This document shows, piece after piece, positions 22,258 to 34,789 of a stretch of 64,000 bases of DNA. Made by a program: the position numbers and the translations under genes. Under the pieces are notes generated by a model. The model worked only from the letters and a program-made list of their open reading frames with translations. It did no database searches and was not told where the DNA came from. The first letter of the stretch is position 1, and each line of letters begins with the position of its first letter. Origin of the DNA: Acephala macrosclerotiorum (Eukaryota > Ascomycota > Leotiomycetes > Helotiales > Mollisiaceae); assembly GCA_014904845.1 (NCBI GenBank), contig MU119325.1, forward strand, positions 95,143 through 159,142, read 5' to 3'.

Positions 22258-23051
22258 TTTGGATTGTTTGGATGGGTTTGATTGGTGAGAGGGGGGTACT
22301 TCAGACCAGCTGATGAGAGTTTGGTTGTTGGTGTGAGGTGGTTGTGGATGAGAGTGAGAATGAGATGATGAGTATGGTACTGGAATAGGGACGCGGGTAT
22401 CAGGACCATTTATACTCCAGTCTCGAAGACTTGAAGTCAAACCTTCGTTCTCATGAACATGAGTCGCCACCAGATCTTTCATGCTATGCTGGAACGCTCA
22501 TCTGAACAGAAACATCTCTTGGCATTCTTTTTAATCTTATCATCAAGAGATATGATATCAGCATTCCATGTCCATAAGATCCCTAGCACAGAGATGTTGG
22601 GCTCGTCGGCCAAAAGCTCGACAGCCGAGCTGGAAGGTGTAGGCTGAGTAGCGAAACGAAGTCTCCAGATGAACATCAAACGCTCGGTTCGGTTTTGGGA
22701 ATGGAACATGGTGAATTAACATTGTGTCATGATTTGTCAAGCGAAAGTTTATTATGATGTTTCAGTATGAGAACATGGTGTGGGTGTTGAGGTGAAACAT
22801 GTCATCTGATTTTTGATGTTTTGTCCACACTAGTGCTCGCAACATGTCAAAGCCTTGAAACCTTGAATCTCCTCATGATTATTATCGTTCTTTCCAGAAA
22901 TCTGTGCATGTCAGAGGCCTTCTGCGGGTGTATGAATTCGTGGCCATCAAAGTACTAAGAGAGCTGTCCAAGGCTCATCTCATAATATAAAAAGCACAGC
23001 TCCTATTTGATCTTGCTGGACTGCTTCGCTGCCGACACTGAAACTAGCATT
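22258..23051. other. Intergenic region
   Basis: About 0.8 kb between the small secreted protein and the NLR remnant, including a TATA-like element at 22408-22415 for the former. Minus-strand frames near 22,480-22,740 show no motifs. Confidence 0.45.
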
Positions 23052-26000
23052 CTATAGTGGAGGTGTCGTCTCGTGTCCGTTTCCATGCATCTCGTCCAGA
23101 AGCTTTGCCAACCTTTTTGAATATTTGATTGTGATGTAGTGGTCTAGACCAAGGATCTTTTCGAATCTAGCAACAGCTTGCTCTAAGGCGTCAACAGCCT
23201 CTTGGCGTTTGCCTCGCGAATAATGCAAGCCAGGGTCCCGAGGAGAAAGTATCTTTCCAGATTTTCATCGCCCATGCCTGGTCCTGCGATGCGCTCGCGT
23301 AAGACGATCTCTGATTCCTCATACTTCTCCTGTGCACGAAGCACTAGAATGAAATCATGCAGAATGCAGAGTGTTTGACTGTGGTTCGGCGGAAGCGTCT
23401 TGTAACAGAGTCCATAAAAAAACGTGTAATTCTTTCCGCCTCGTCATACTTCCCCAACTTCCGGAGTATATTTGCCAAGTGGTGAAAACTCTTTAGCGTC
23501 TTCTCGTGCTCAGATCCAAGCTCTGACAATCGTGCGTCCACAATTGAACGAGCCAACAGTTCTGCTTCTGCTAGATCTTCGATTTTCTTGGTTTTCTGTA
23601 GTGCCCACGATAAACTGATCAGAGTCTTGAGTACCTCTGGGTCATGAAGAGGTAAAGTGGCTTCTTGTGCCTTTAACACCTCTCTGATGATGCCCACGGC
23701 TTGCTCGTATTGGCCGTCCGCGGAGAGCAATGTTGCAATTTGTGTCTTAGCTCGAAGGCTGTCTGCATAGATTTGCCCAAGCTCTCTTATTCGATCATTA
23801 AGGACTCGTTGTGCGAAGACAGCGCTTTCCGCGTTTTGGCGCGACCGATACAAGAAGTCCCCGATTATCTCGTCAACGAAGTCCAACCTGTCATGATGCC
23901 AATCCCTTGCCTCTTCAGAATGAGCTTCTAGAGCTTCTTGATTTTCGGTGTATGCTTCAATATGCGAAAACAAAGTTTGCGCAGCTGGAAGAGAGAATTG
24001 GAAGAAATAGCCATCAGAGTGCGCCTCAAGCGTGGCAGCTAGGATTTTGCCCGAACTCAAATATAGTCAGTAAGAAGACCTTTCAAAGCGAGTTAGAGTC
24101 GTCTAACTTACATAATGCAGAAGTTGTAGCAAACCCCCGGCACGGTCCGAAGTCGTATCCAGTCTCTTACAAGAGGATGTATGGTTAGGTGGCAAATGTT
24201 CTGCTCATCCCTAGACCAGGATTGCACGAGTGACATTTGAGCAAGCTCGCTCACCGTCTCAACAAACATATCGCTACTCCACGGTCTCACTACTTCCAAA
24301 GTTGGACCTAGGGGACTGTCCTCTTCTAGACTTCCGTCTTTCAATTCTTTGCCGAGGCAATATTCTAGACATGGAACTGGCCAATGATAGTACCAGGGGT
24401 TCTTTTGTGCTCTATCAGTATATCGGCGAAGAACTCCTCCGAGATATCCTTGCAATCAAAGAATGCGAGAAGGGTCAGGAGAGCTGCTTTATCCTCTCCA
24501 GATGGTATGTGGAGCAACTGGTCGTAGGACAGTTCCCAAGTTGTGAAAACGTTAAGCGATGTTTCTTTCTCGCTCTCAGTCAAGCGTCGTCTATAGCGAG
24601 TCAGTTGTGGAGTATGCCGTAGGATATTGGCCCTGTGAGTTTCATAATGCCCTAGAAACTGATCCATGTGTATCTTTTTCTGTCGAATGTACGAGCCAGC
24701 CTGTGTAATCGCAAGTGAGTGGTAGACGAGCCGTTGTACAATCTTCTTCGCATGCTCTAGCACCTGCCCGTTTGCTTGTTGTTTAGCACTGTTGAAGAGG
24801 ACTTCTAATGCATCCTTTTCAGAAAGACCTAGAAGTTCAATCGAAGAGTCTGCTGTGGACGCCAACTGTGAGGACTCCGTGTTTCTACTGGTAACAAGGA
24901 CGCATCCATTTGCTGCACTGGGGATCATATCTCCAATGTCATCAAATCCTTGTACATCATCGTAATTATCGAATACCATAATCCATGGCCTTGGCCAATT
25001 GCCAAATTTTGACAAGATAATTTCTGTTGCGTCATCCGGTACATGCTCATGCGACCGCTTCGTAGCTTCAGCGATTGTTTTGAAACTCTTCTTCACGGTA
25101 TGGGCAGAGCTTGCGTCAACCCAGAATATTGCCTCTATACCGTTCCCTTTAGCTCTACGGCAGATCTCGAGAGCAATCTGAGTTTTCCCTTGACCACCAA
25201 GCCCGTGTAGAACGACGATACGAGAACCTCACGACTGGTGCCGCAAATCCTTCCTCGATCTTCTCCAGGATGTCGGTTCGTCCTATAAAATTTGCCACGA
25301 GTCTGCCGCTGGGCACAAGGAAATACTTGGTTGGCCGGAATGATGTGGGTCCCGAGACTGTTGCGGACTAATAGATGTTAGGTGCTGTCTCGGCTTAACA
25401 GACCTCTACTTCACAGCGACTTCACTTACAGAAAGCTTAGAAAGTTCTGATATACCGTTGTTGATCGTGTCTCTGATCTCTGGAAACATCTTCAGCAGCT
25501 CTTCCACATTTGAGGAAGTCCCCCGCGTTATGGCCGAAATCTCAGAGATATCCGACTTAATACAGTTGTCAGCCGCGCAGTCGATGCTTGATGTTACAGA
25601 CTTACGCCTCGATCACTGAAATACAGAGTTGCAACGCGCTTTTGTCTCGTTCCAATGTGTTCAAAATGTTCACGACCTCTTTGTCCTTCATCATCGCAGC
25701 CAAACTCTTCTTAACCCGTCTTCGTCGCGAGTCTGCTCCCACTACCACAACTATCTTACTCAGCATATCTCGAAGATTCTCTGCGTTCTGAAGACAACTG
25801 GACAAGACATTGCTAACTGCAGCAGTTTGCAGAGCAGGCTTACTCTTAATGACGCCGGCGATATGAATGAGCTGTGTCCCAACATCAGCCAATCAACTCC
25901 CCTTTCTCTTCGCCACGGTGCGCTGTGGATTTTTCAATCGCACTCACCTTTTCGACCTGTGATAGCTGACTAGTAGTTGACCCCGGATCTTTGTATCGCT

Positions 26001-26097
26001 TGTATACATCAATTGCTAAAGTAATGACTCGGGCTAGCCGGTCTGCTAATTGTGTGACAGCAGAAACGCCCCCAAGAATACTTATCGGATCTGCCAT
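23052..26097 (-). pseudogene. SesA / NB-ARC / TPR NLR-type gene, broken by frame changes
   Basis: Fungal STAND receptor of the kind linked to non-self recognition. Exon 1 (from ATG 26097) begins MADPISILGGVSAVTQLADR; with exon 2 it makes a SesA-like helical N-terminal domain (to SALQLCISVIEA). After two more introns comes TKYFLVPSGRLVANFIGR, the usual lead into NB-ARC. The P-loop is HGLGGQGKTQIALE, the Walker B region WIMVFDNYDD, and the RNBS/GLPL-like part LVTSRNTESS then LPL-like YHSLAITQAGSYI. A winged-helix end reads HLTIHPLVRDWIRLR. C-terminal TPRs follow (for example ALEAHSEEARDWHHDR and LRKLGKYDEAERITR). Frame is lost at about 25,228-25,235 just before the P-loop (in-frame TGA), at about 24,370-24,410, at an A7 run (23,416-23,422) and at about 23,212-23,240. 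The stop of the last matching frame is at 23,052. At least four lesions make a functional product unlikely. Confidence 0.82.
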
Positions 26098-26588
26098 CTT
26101 TCATGCCGCCGCGGAGAGCGGGAAATCAGAGACTCCCAGATGCCTACAGTAAGATGATTTCCTTTGCAAACAACTTAGGATCTCGAGATTTGAGATGCTT
26201 ACAAAAAAACAGTCGGTCAAGTATCTTGCTGCCCGACAAGGCTAGAGCCTGAGCCTTGCAGTACAATCGAATTGATTTTCGGGAGAAACTAGTACGGAAT
26301 ACCACTTGCAAAGATGAGGATCAGGGTCAATTGCTGAAATATCGAAGGTTCGGTCTTATGAAGGGCAAAAGATGAAGATTTTCCCTTTCGTGAAGCAAAA
26401 AGAAGATGGCCGAATTTGTGTTGGCAACCCCGCGGTCAGCCCTGCTGTGGCTCAGCGGCACCCACAACCAATGACAACAACGTTTTACTAGCTCACAACC
26501 ACGAGTAGGATCTTTCGTCTGAAAATCATTTATCTAAATAGCGCAAAAATCTAGATTTCAGGCATAATGTACTGGATAAATACCCGTC
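26098..26588. other. Intergenic region upstream of the NLR remnant
   Basis: About 0.5 kb between the NLR start and the end of the amine oxidase. No gene or clear element seen. Confidence 0.4.
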
Positions 26589-28677
<2,089 letters not shown>

Positions 28678-29352
28678 ATGGGCTGGTTTAGCTCGACCAA
28701 GTGCAAATGCTCTGGAAAAGGCACTTGCTCTTACTGTACTAGTTCTTCACGTGCAACTGAAGCCTCCGTTGAAAGAACCCAAGATTCAACGGGCATTTCG
28801 CCCATCACTAATCTCCAACGAGACTTAGCCTCAAGTCAACCTTCGCCTACAAAGCAAAAAGATAGAAAAGGCTCCAGCAAACGACTCTCCTCGAAAGTGC
28901 CATCTGATGCCCAAACAATAAAACCTTCGAAGCCACAGCATGAAAACACGTCCAACAAATCTATATTCAAATCAGAATATGATATCAAGATGGCCGAGCG
29001 GCAAATGTCAATGAGGTTTCTCCCTCCCGCAGAGCAGAAGGAGCAAGAGGAGTGGGCTCAGACACAACTGAAGCAAAATGCTAGTTCGAACTGCCCAGTC
29101 GGCCTGATTTGGGTCAGGTGCAAAGATGGATACAGATGCCTCGGAGGAGCACATTATGTGTCGGATAAACTACTAGCCGAAGGCAAAGGAGGGTGGTATT
29201 ATTACAGTAGCAGCCCACGCCGACGTAGGGCGAATAGGGCGATTTACGGTCCAGATCCCCGCTGGGGACAGCTCTCGGAGGAATATAAAAGAAAGAAACG
29301 AGTCGAGCTTTTTGGTAAAGAAAACCCAACCCCGAAAGATAAATTGTGGTGA
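28678..29352 (+). CDS. Hypothetical protein with N-terminal Cys motif
   Basis: 224 residues from the ATG at 28678; the open frame extends upstream only through a TTG. N-terminus MGWFSSTKCKCSGKGTCSYC holds four cysteines in a tight C-x-C-x5-C-x2-C pattern that could bind metal, and the MG start could be myristoylated. The middle is Ser/Lys/Gln-rich and disordered. The C-terminal half is ordered-looking: CPVGLIWVRCKDGYRCLGG, HYVSDKLLAEGKGGWYYYSS, then a basic PRRRRANRAIYGPDPRWG and a charged tail. I do not recognise the family. A TATA-like GTTTATAAAAG lies about 75 nt upstream. Single exon; looks real from its composition and leader. Confidence 0.6.
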   Translation: MGWFSSTKCKCSGKGTCSYCTSSSRATEASVERTQDSTGISPITNLQRDLASSQPSPTKQKDRKGSSKRLSSKVPSDAQTIKPSKPQHENTSNKSIFKSEYDIKMAERQMSMRFLPPAEQKEQEEWAQTQLKQNASSNCPVGLIWVRCKDGYRCLGGAHYVSDKLLAEGKGGWYYYSSSPRRRRANRAIYGPDPRWGQLSEEYKRKKRVELFGKENPTPKDKLW

Positions 29353-29544
29353 ATGGGGAGTGAGATATCATAGGGCTAAATGTACTTGATGCCCGATGCC
29401 CCGCGGGCATTGGTTGCCTTTTGCCGAGGCGACAATGAGACAACGGCCACCGCCATCGCCTCGTACGTAACTGCCGACGTAAAATGAACTCGAGTTTGCT
29501 CTGCATGCTTTGGGGAAAGTGAGATTCAAAACGTGACAGCAAAG

Positions 29545-29571
29545 AATTAATTAATTAATTAATTAATTAAT
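29545..29571. repeat. (ATTA)n microsatellite
   Basis: Nearly seven uninterrupted copies of the 4-nt unit in the 3' flank of the Cys-motif protein. Confidence 0.95.
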
Positions 29572-29710
29572 AGTACAACGCACTGCAAAAGCTTTTACTC
29601 CATGGTAGTACCACTCCTTCCGAAAATTACCACCCTACTCTGTCCCACGGCTTGTACAAAGTCGAAAGACCCAGAGGTCTCCGCCTCATCCTCCTCCCTA
29701 TTCTAATTTG

Positions 29711-30350
29711 CTAGACTGTTGGTGCGCCAATCTTCCAAGTACCATCAGCGCAATGGGTGTAGACTGCATTGTGGTGGGGCAATTTCGTGAAGTTGACAGT
29801 CAAACGTGTTGTGTGCGATGGGAATCACTTGTCCAGTGTAGGGATCTGTTGCTCCGAAACCGATGCAGATGTTGCCTAAGTGGCGATGAAATGTTAGGTC
29901 ATGGACGTGAAATAGGTATCTCAAAAAGTAGAATTTAAGAATCAAAAATAGATTGACGCAGTGATATTTGGGTAAGAAAATGTGCTATCGCAACTAATCC
30001 TATAAGAGTTGGGAAGAGTTTTCTGGGTCATGGTTGGAGGGCCCCATGTTGGGTCATTCCCATCATTCCCATCACTGCCGTCGATTGTCGTCAAAGCTAA
30101 CTGGGTTCCGCTCTAGGCTGGAGGTGTCCCTTCGTTGCTGGAGAGGGTGATAGTAGTGGCGTTGCAGCTAGTAACTGTGACGCCACTGGACATAGTTGAT
30201 GGGGGAGGTTCCGTAGATCTACATAATGAACGCGATTAGAGCTTCCTCTTCCCAGGTGAGTACTACTGAAGGAAATAGCAAGTCGCTTCAAGGTTGCATT
30301 AAGATCGCTATCGGAAGATGTGTAAAATGATATGAGATGAGATATCATAC
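29711..30350 (-). pseudogene. Possible remnant of a small secreted protein gene
   Basis: Coding-like pieces lie in order on the minus strand but not in one frame. One frame has STMSSGVTVTSCNATTITLS, then an in-frame TAG at about 30,116, then a Gly/Asp/Asn-rich stretch and RISCDSTFSYPNITAS. After a possible intron (acceptor near 29,878) comes NICIGFGATDPYTGQVIPIA, and one base off a tail reading KLPHHNAVYTHCADGTWKIG ending at a stop at 29,711. Composition (Thr, Ser, Asn, a few Cys) suits a secreted fungal protein, but no signal peptide could be joined. Could also be a real gene with splicing I failed to see. Confidence 0.3.
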
Positions 30351-32172
30351 TGCGTAAAAGGTCTTTTTCATGCTAAACAAGCAATAGCTAGAAGGTATGG
30401 ATTAGCAAAACGCCAAGAAATAGAGTGAGGACGCATACTTTGAATTGCCACTGACAGTTGTCGGAGATTTCTGATATACATTGTTGAAGCAGTCCGGCAT
30501 GCCATCAGGAATCGGAACACTCTGGAACAAAGAGTAGATTCGATTGATATTGGATGTGTTGAAGATCTGGATAATGTAGATAGTGGACAGTTTCGATGCT
30601 CTATCAGACAGGACTTTGACAGTAGGGAAGAGATAGTGCAGAAGAATGAACTGGAGAGCAACCAAACAAGAGGAGATGAGAATAGATATCTTTATACTGA
30701 TTACTCTGGATTGAGGGGCAATTCCCCTGATCCTGCGTAATTCTCACATCTCATAGAAAAAAAGTGAAACCGCCCCGGATCGATTCGTAACACTGACCAT
30801 TCCACCATATCCCAATGCCTCGAGGTGGTTCATCTTTGGAGTATTTGGAAGAAGAAGGGAATGTGCCTTGTTACTGTCGAGAACTTCCAAAAGCAAAGTT
30901 CTCGAGATTGGATTCTCAAGATCTATGATTCCCGAAGCCGTTGCCGTGGAAAATCTCCTGAAGCGGAACGTTCTCGCGGCCTCGAGTAAACACGACAGAA
31001 GGAAGGTGGAAATGAAAGTAACACATTAGCTAAGATACTGAAGTAGTGTGCTATAAATTTCAAGAAGCCTTCGATGGAAGTTGATTTTGCTCCTGGTCTC
31101 AATCACAGAAAGCATGATCCTCAATCTATCCCGATGTTCCTTCTGCTTGGAGTTTCGGCGTGCAGCTTCTTCATTATCACACGGGACATTCAAGCTATAA
31201 AATATATTGTCTCAAAGGATGAAATGAATTCCAAACGAAGAGACCCCAACAAGGCCAAGCAAAACAATATATGGTTGATGGACGCAGCCAGAACATCCAA
31301 GGCAAGGGTCAGCACTTGCCGTCTTAGTCTACCGACATCAAGATCAACTTCAGAGCAAGCTGATGTGAGCTTGTAGACACTGAGCAACCGCCGTAGAACT
31401 TTGAGCTTCATCGTTCAATCCTCGCCTTGCGAGCTAGGAAGCCGAGAGGAAGTGCGACTCAGCGCACGTGATCGCGACAAATTTGTTTTCTTTTTTTATA
31501 ACGAAGATAATGAATAGATATCTGGCCCTTTAAGCATATCGAGGCAATTGGATCAATTGTCTATAGAAGATCTAAAAGAAAGAAAAAGTGTAATTGAGAT
31601 ATCGACAAGTAAAAATGAGAAGAAATTCTACAACGTGGAGCTTCCGTGCGTGGAGAGGGATGTTAAGACAGCGCCTCGAAGGCTCCGGCGTTTCGAATTT
31701 GGAGAGACAAGCTAGATTTGAATCAGGTTTGAGTCCACAATCCGCCATTCTATTCCAAATCTAAAGAGAATACTTTAAATTGGTAAGTGCTCGAATTGGT
31801 CCCGAGGTTCGGCGTTAACATATGGTTTCGATCCCTTGACTTGCAGACTAGAGTTGAATTTGGACTTGCGCAGCTCTATCGACGTTGATAACTTGATATT
31901 GAAAAGCTAACATTGTTCCAGCAGTGCTTTGTTTTGCCGCCCCGGGCGGTGCCAACCGCTAGATTAGAAATCTTAGGAACGCATATATTCAGAACACATA
32001 TATCCGAGACCATTCTAGGAGAGACATGCAGGTACGAGTTCTCGCTTCTCCTGGTATGTCTTGTTGAGCATGACGTGATCCGAAAGTTTCCGCATCCAAA
32101 TCTCGACGATCCCTAAACTTCAACTGTAGAAAAGCGCTCACGTGTGGTGTGGAACAGGGCTGAAAAAGTGAC
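30351..32172. other. Gene-poor stretch
   Basis: About 1.8 kb. A TATAAAG-like element on the minus strand near 30,690 and a C/T-rich leader hint at a start for the remnant at 29.7-30.3 kb, but no ATG-initiated frame there is convincing. Nothing else recognised. Confidence 0.4.
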
Positions 32173-32526
32173 ATGCATCCACCAGAAATTTCTCCGAGAC
32201 AGCTTATTCATGTCTTGCATATTGCCGTTGAGCTCCTCGAGCGAGAAAGCGCCAACTTGCCTTGTACTCCGTCCCATCATGACAGCGGAACGGACTTGAG
32301 CCACCGAAGGAAGAACAATTTGTCTCAAGTCCTGATCGAACTAAGACAACGATACACTTCCCTTCAACGAGACATGGAAGGTCTTACAGCGCTTGCTGCC
32401 GCAAGTAAAGATATACTCCTCATAGGGCAGACACGGAGCAATAATTTGAGAATTCGCAAACTGGATCAAAAGTCCAGGCGTGCAAAACAATCTCCAAGGT
32501 CCTGCAGTATTTCATCCGCAAACTGA
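32173..32526 (+). CDS. Candidate small coiled-coil protein, unverified
   Basis: Open frame of 117 residues from an ATG. The middle is amphipathic and charged (LERESANLPCT, LSQVLIELRQRYTSLQRDME, LTALAAASKDILLIGQ), which resembles a coiled coil more than random sequence. The start and end are not distinctive and a following frame (32,480-32,689) may belong to the same decayed gene. No family recognised; could be spurious. Confidence 0.28.
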   Translation: MHPPEISPRQLIHVLHIAVELLERESANLPCTPSHHDSGTDLSHRRKNNLSQVLIELRQRYTSLQRDMEGLTALAAASKDILLIGQTRSNNLRIRKLDQKSRRAKQSPRSCSISSAN

Positions 32527-32755
32527 TTCAAGATTCTACCAGCTCATGCAAACTTCCAGAGACCTTCGGCTGAGAAGCCCTCGCTACAGAGAGACGAGTC
32601 GCCAAAAGACAGTGACGCAAACCATCCAAAATATTCTGGTACATCGCTGGCTTCGGGAAATATTTACTAGTACTCGAAGGATGTGGTAAAGCGTGGTTAC
32701 ACAACAACGTCGAAAGAACACAAAGGGATTCCTGGACATGCGTTGAACATCAAGC

Positions 32756-34137
32756 TCACAAACCCACCAACCCCGCCGCCCTCCTCCCCTCCTCCCCACT
32801 CAAAATCCCCTTCTCACCCACCCACCCCTTAAACTCCGCCTCATCCCTCTCAACTGGATAATTGCCACCAAAATCCTTGGGAGCCTTCCCCCCTTCCAAA
32901 AATGCCTTCACCTGCCCCCTCATATACTCCTTGTTGATTTCTGTCGTCGGCGTCGCAGCGACGTACACTACTGAAGCATCATTGTCTCCATTATGTTCGA
33001 CTTCAACTGCATGTAACATGTCGCAATGCCACCAGACTGTATCGCCTGGATTCATGCGAGGGATATTTACCATGCATTCTTTTAGACGGAGATGTGGGTG
33101 GGAGAGCGGGGCGGCGCGTTGGGATTCGTTGCGGAAGGTGCCGGGGAACCAGCCTGTGGAGATGTCGAAGGTCCATTTTGTGGCGTCCATGATGTCGTCT
33201 GGTGATGAGGGAGGCGAGAAGAAGGGGCGGAGAAGGACGTAGGCGATTGTTGTTTTTACGTCGGGGTATAGGAGTAGACTTCCTTCTTGTTTCCCTGCTG
33301 TCGTGAGGGCTGTCCATCCCTGATATGCCCGGAGAACGGTGGAGTGGTATCCTCCATCCATAGATTGGTTTGCATCTTTTCGTTTTTCCAAGTCGTACAG
33401 ATCGAGCTCTTCTGGGGAGCCGGAGAATACTTTGTCATAAACAGAACGATAGGAGGGGTCGACCCAGCGGCAGAGAGAGCCGGCATCAATGTGTGGTCCG
33501 AGTCCGTGGAAGGGAATCTTCGGAGGCCGAACTCTCACTGCATCTGCGTATGAGAGTGGATCTGGAGATGTGGTAGGGTTGATTGGTGAGTCGTGCCAGA
33601 ATTCATTGAGGATTCTTTGCAGGCGGAGGGAGTTTGGGTGCGAGCGTGCTGCGAGTTGTGTGGGAGACCAGTAGAGGCGGAGAACGTAAGGAGTTTCTTC
33701 TGGCCAGCCTGGAAAAAGTCAGTATGCTGTTTAAGATGTGAATTGTGAATCGAAATGCATGTACCTCTGATGTAAGGCTTGTTGTCTTGGTAGAATTGCT
33801 TGACGTCCTTGAACCAAGTCGTAGCTTGCTTCTCAGAAACCACCCCTCTAACAACGAAACATCCTCGCTTCTTCAACTCCTCTTTCTTCTCTTTAGTTAA
33901 AGTGAGCATATCCTCGTATTGCACTTCTGGGATAATGTTCGTTCCCTTCTCGGCGATTTCGTCTGTGAGGGTCTCCAGCTCCTTGCAGACCTTCAGCCAT
34001 GCTTTTTGGATTGCTTCTTGGCCGTATATGGAAACGATCTCTTGTTTGTACTTGAGCAGAGAGCCGGTGGGATCGGCTTCCCCTTTGGATTCGGTGAATT
34101 CGGGCCAGCTTGGCCAGACTTCGAGCTTCCCAGGCAT
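32756..34137 (-). CDS. DUF1479 protein, Fe(II)/2-oxoglutarate dioxygenase-like
   Basis: Two exons (33765-34137, 32756-33708) join in frame to 441 residues; ATG at 34137 starts MPGKLEVWPSWPEF. DUF1479 proteins (relatives of E. coli YbiU) have a double-stranded beta-helix fold with a 2-His-1-Asp iron site. Here the candidate ligands are His and Asp in GLGPHIDAGSLCRW and the distal His in WWHCDMLHAVEVEHN. Other typical parts are KKRGCFVVRGVV, DNKPYIRGWPEETPYVLRLY across the intron, and WTALTTAGKQEGSLLLYPDV. Substrate unknown; often placed near nutrient-use genes. The next gene upstream on the same strand is a sugar transporter, but co-regulation is not shown. Confidence 0.85.
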
Positions 34138-34789
34138 TTTGGAGCTTGGAAATTTGAAATACAGAGGCGTTATACAGACGAAGGACACAAAATGCGAAGA
34201 TATAAATGTACAACAGAACGGAAGTGAAAAAGCTGAGGGGTTGTAGCTGTGACACGCTTGTGTTCAAGCCTGCCGACAACATCCCATCCTTGCCCCATTC
34301 TTGTGAACCCGGCATCCCATCTTTGGGAGTATATAGCCCGCCATGGAACTCTGATGAGTACGCATGAGGACCGTGAACGAGCTGTACAGATGGAGGTGCG
34401 ATTTAGCCGGTGCCTAGCGCTATCTCCATGACCCACCCCCTGATTCCAGCTCGCTTATGACCCAGAATTGAGTTGCCGGATCTCCCTCGTCGGCAGCTTA
34501 TCATTTCTACCATCATCTTCTGCTTCGGCCGAAGCCAGCCCGAGGGAGAAAGTGGAGGAGTCGTTTCGGGGCGAGACCAGACTCTAAGAAAGGAGACAAC
34601 AATGTTCGTATCTAGCCGACAAATGCGGAGGTAAAGCGGGTATATCCGAAACATGAATTGTGAATTCTGTGATTGGTCTGCCACAGGACTACGTCGTTCT
34701 AGATACGGCATGCGAATTCGAGCACGCAGATCCCATCCAGTCTTTCCGTCTCTTTGCATTGCGACTCGTGAGAGTCATTCACTTGGCGT
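34138..34789. other. Intergenic region
   Basis: About 650 bp between the DUF1479 gene start and the 3' end of the transporter gene, both minus. Serves as the DUF1479 promoter. No extra gene seen. Confidence 0.45.

Noticed and set aside
25330..25600. Apparent break between the SesA-like domain and NB-ARC
   Set aside because: Two ordinary introns restore the frame into TKYFLVPSGR; the real break is nearer the P-loop.
29545..29571. Short tandem repeat considered as CRISPR-like or origin
   Set aside because: It is a plain 4-nt microsatellite without spacers.
33893..34315. 140-codon minus-strand frame over the DUF1479 start
   Set aside because: Different frame from the conserved DUF1479 protein and without motifs.
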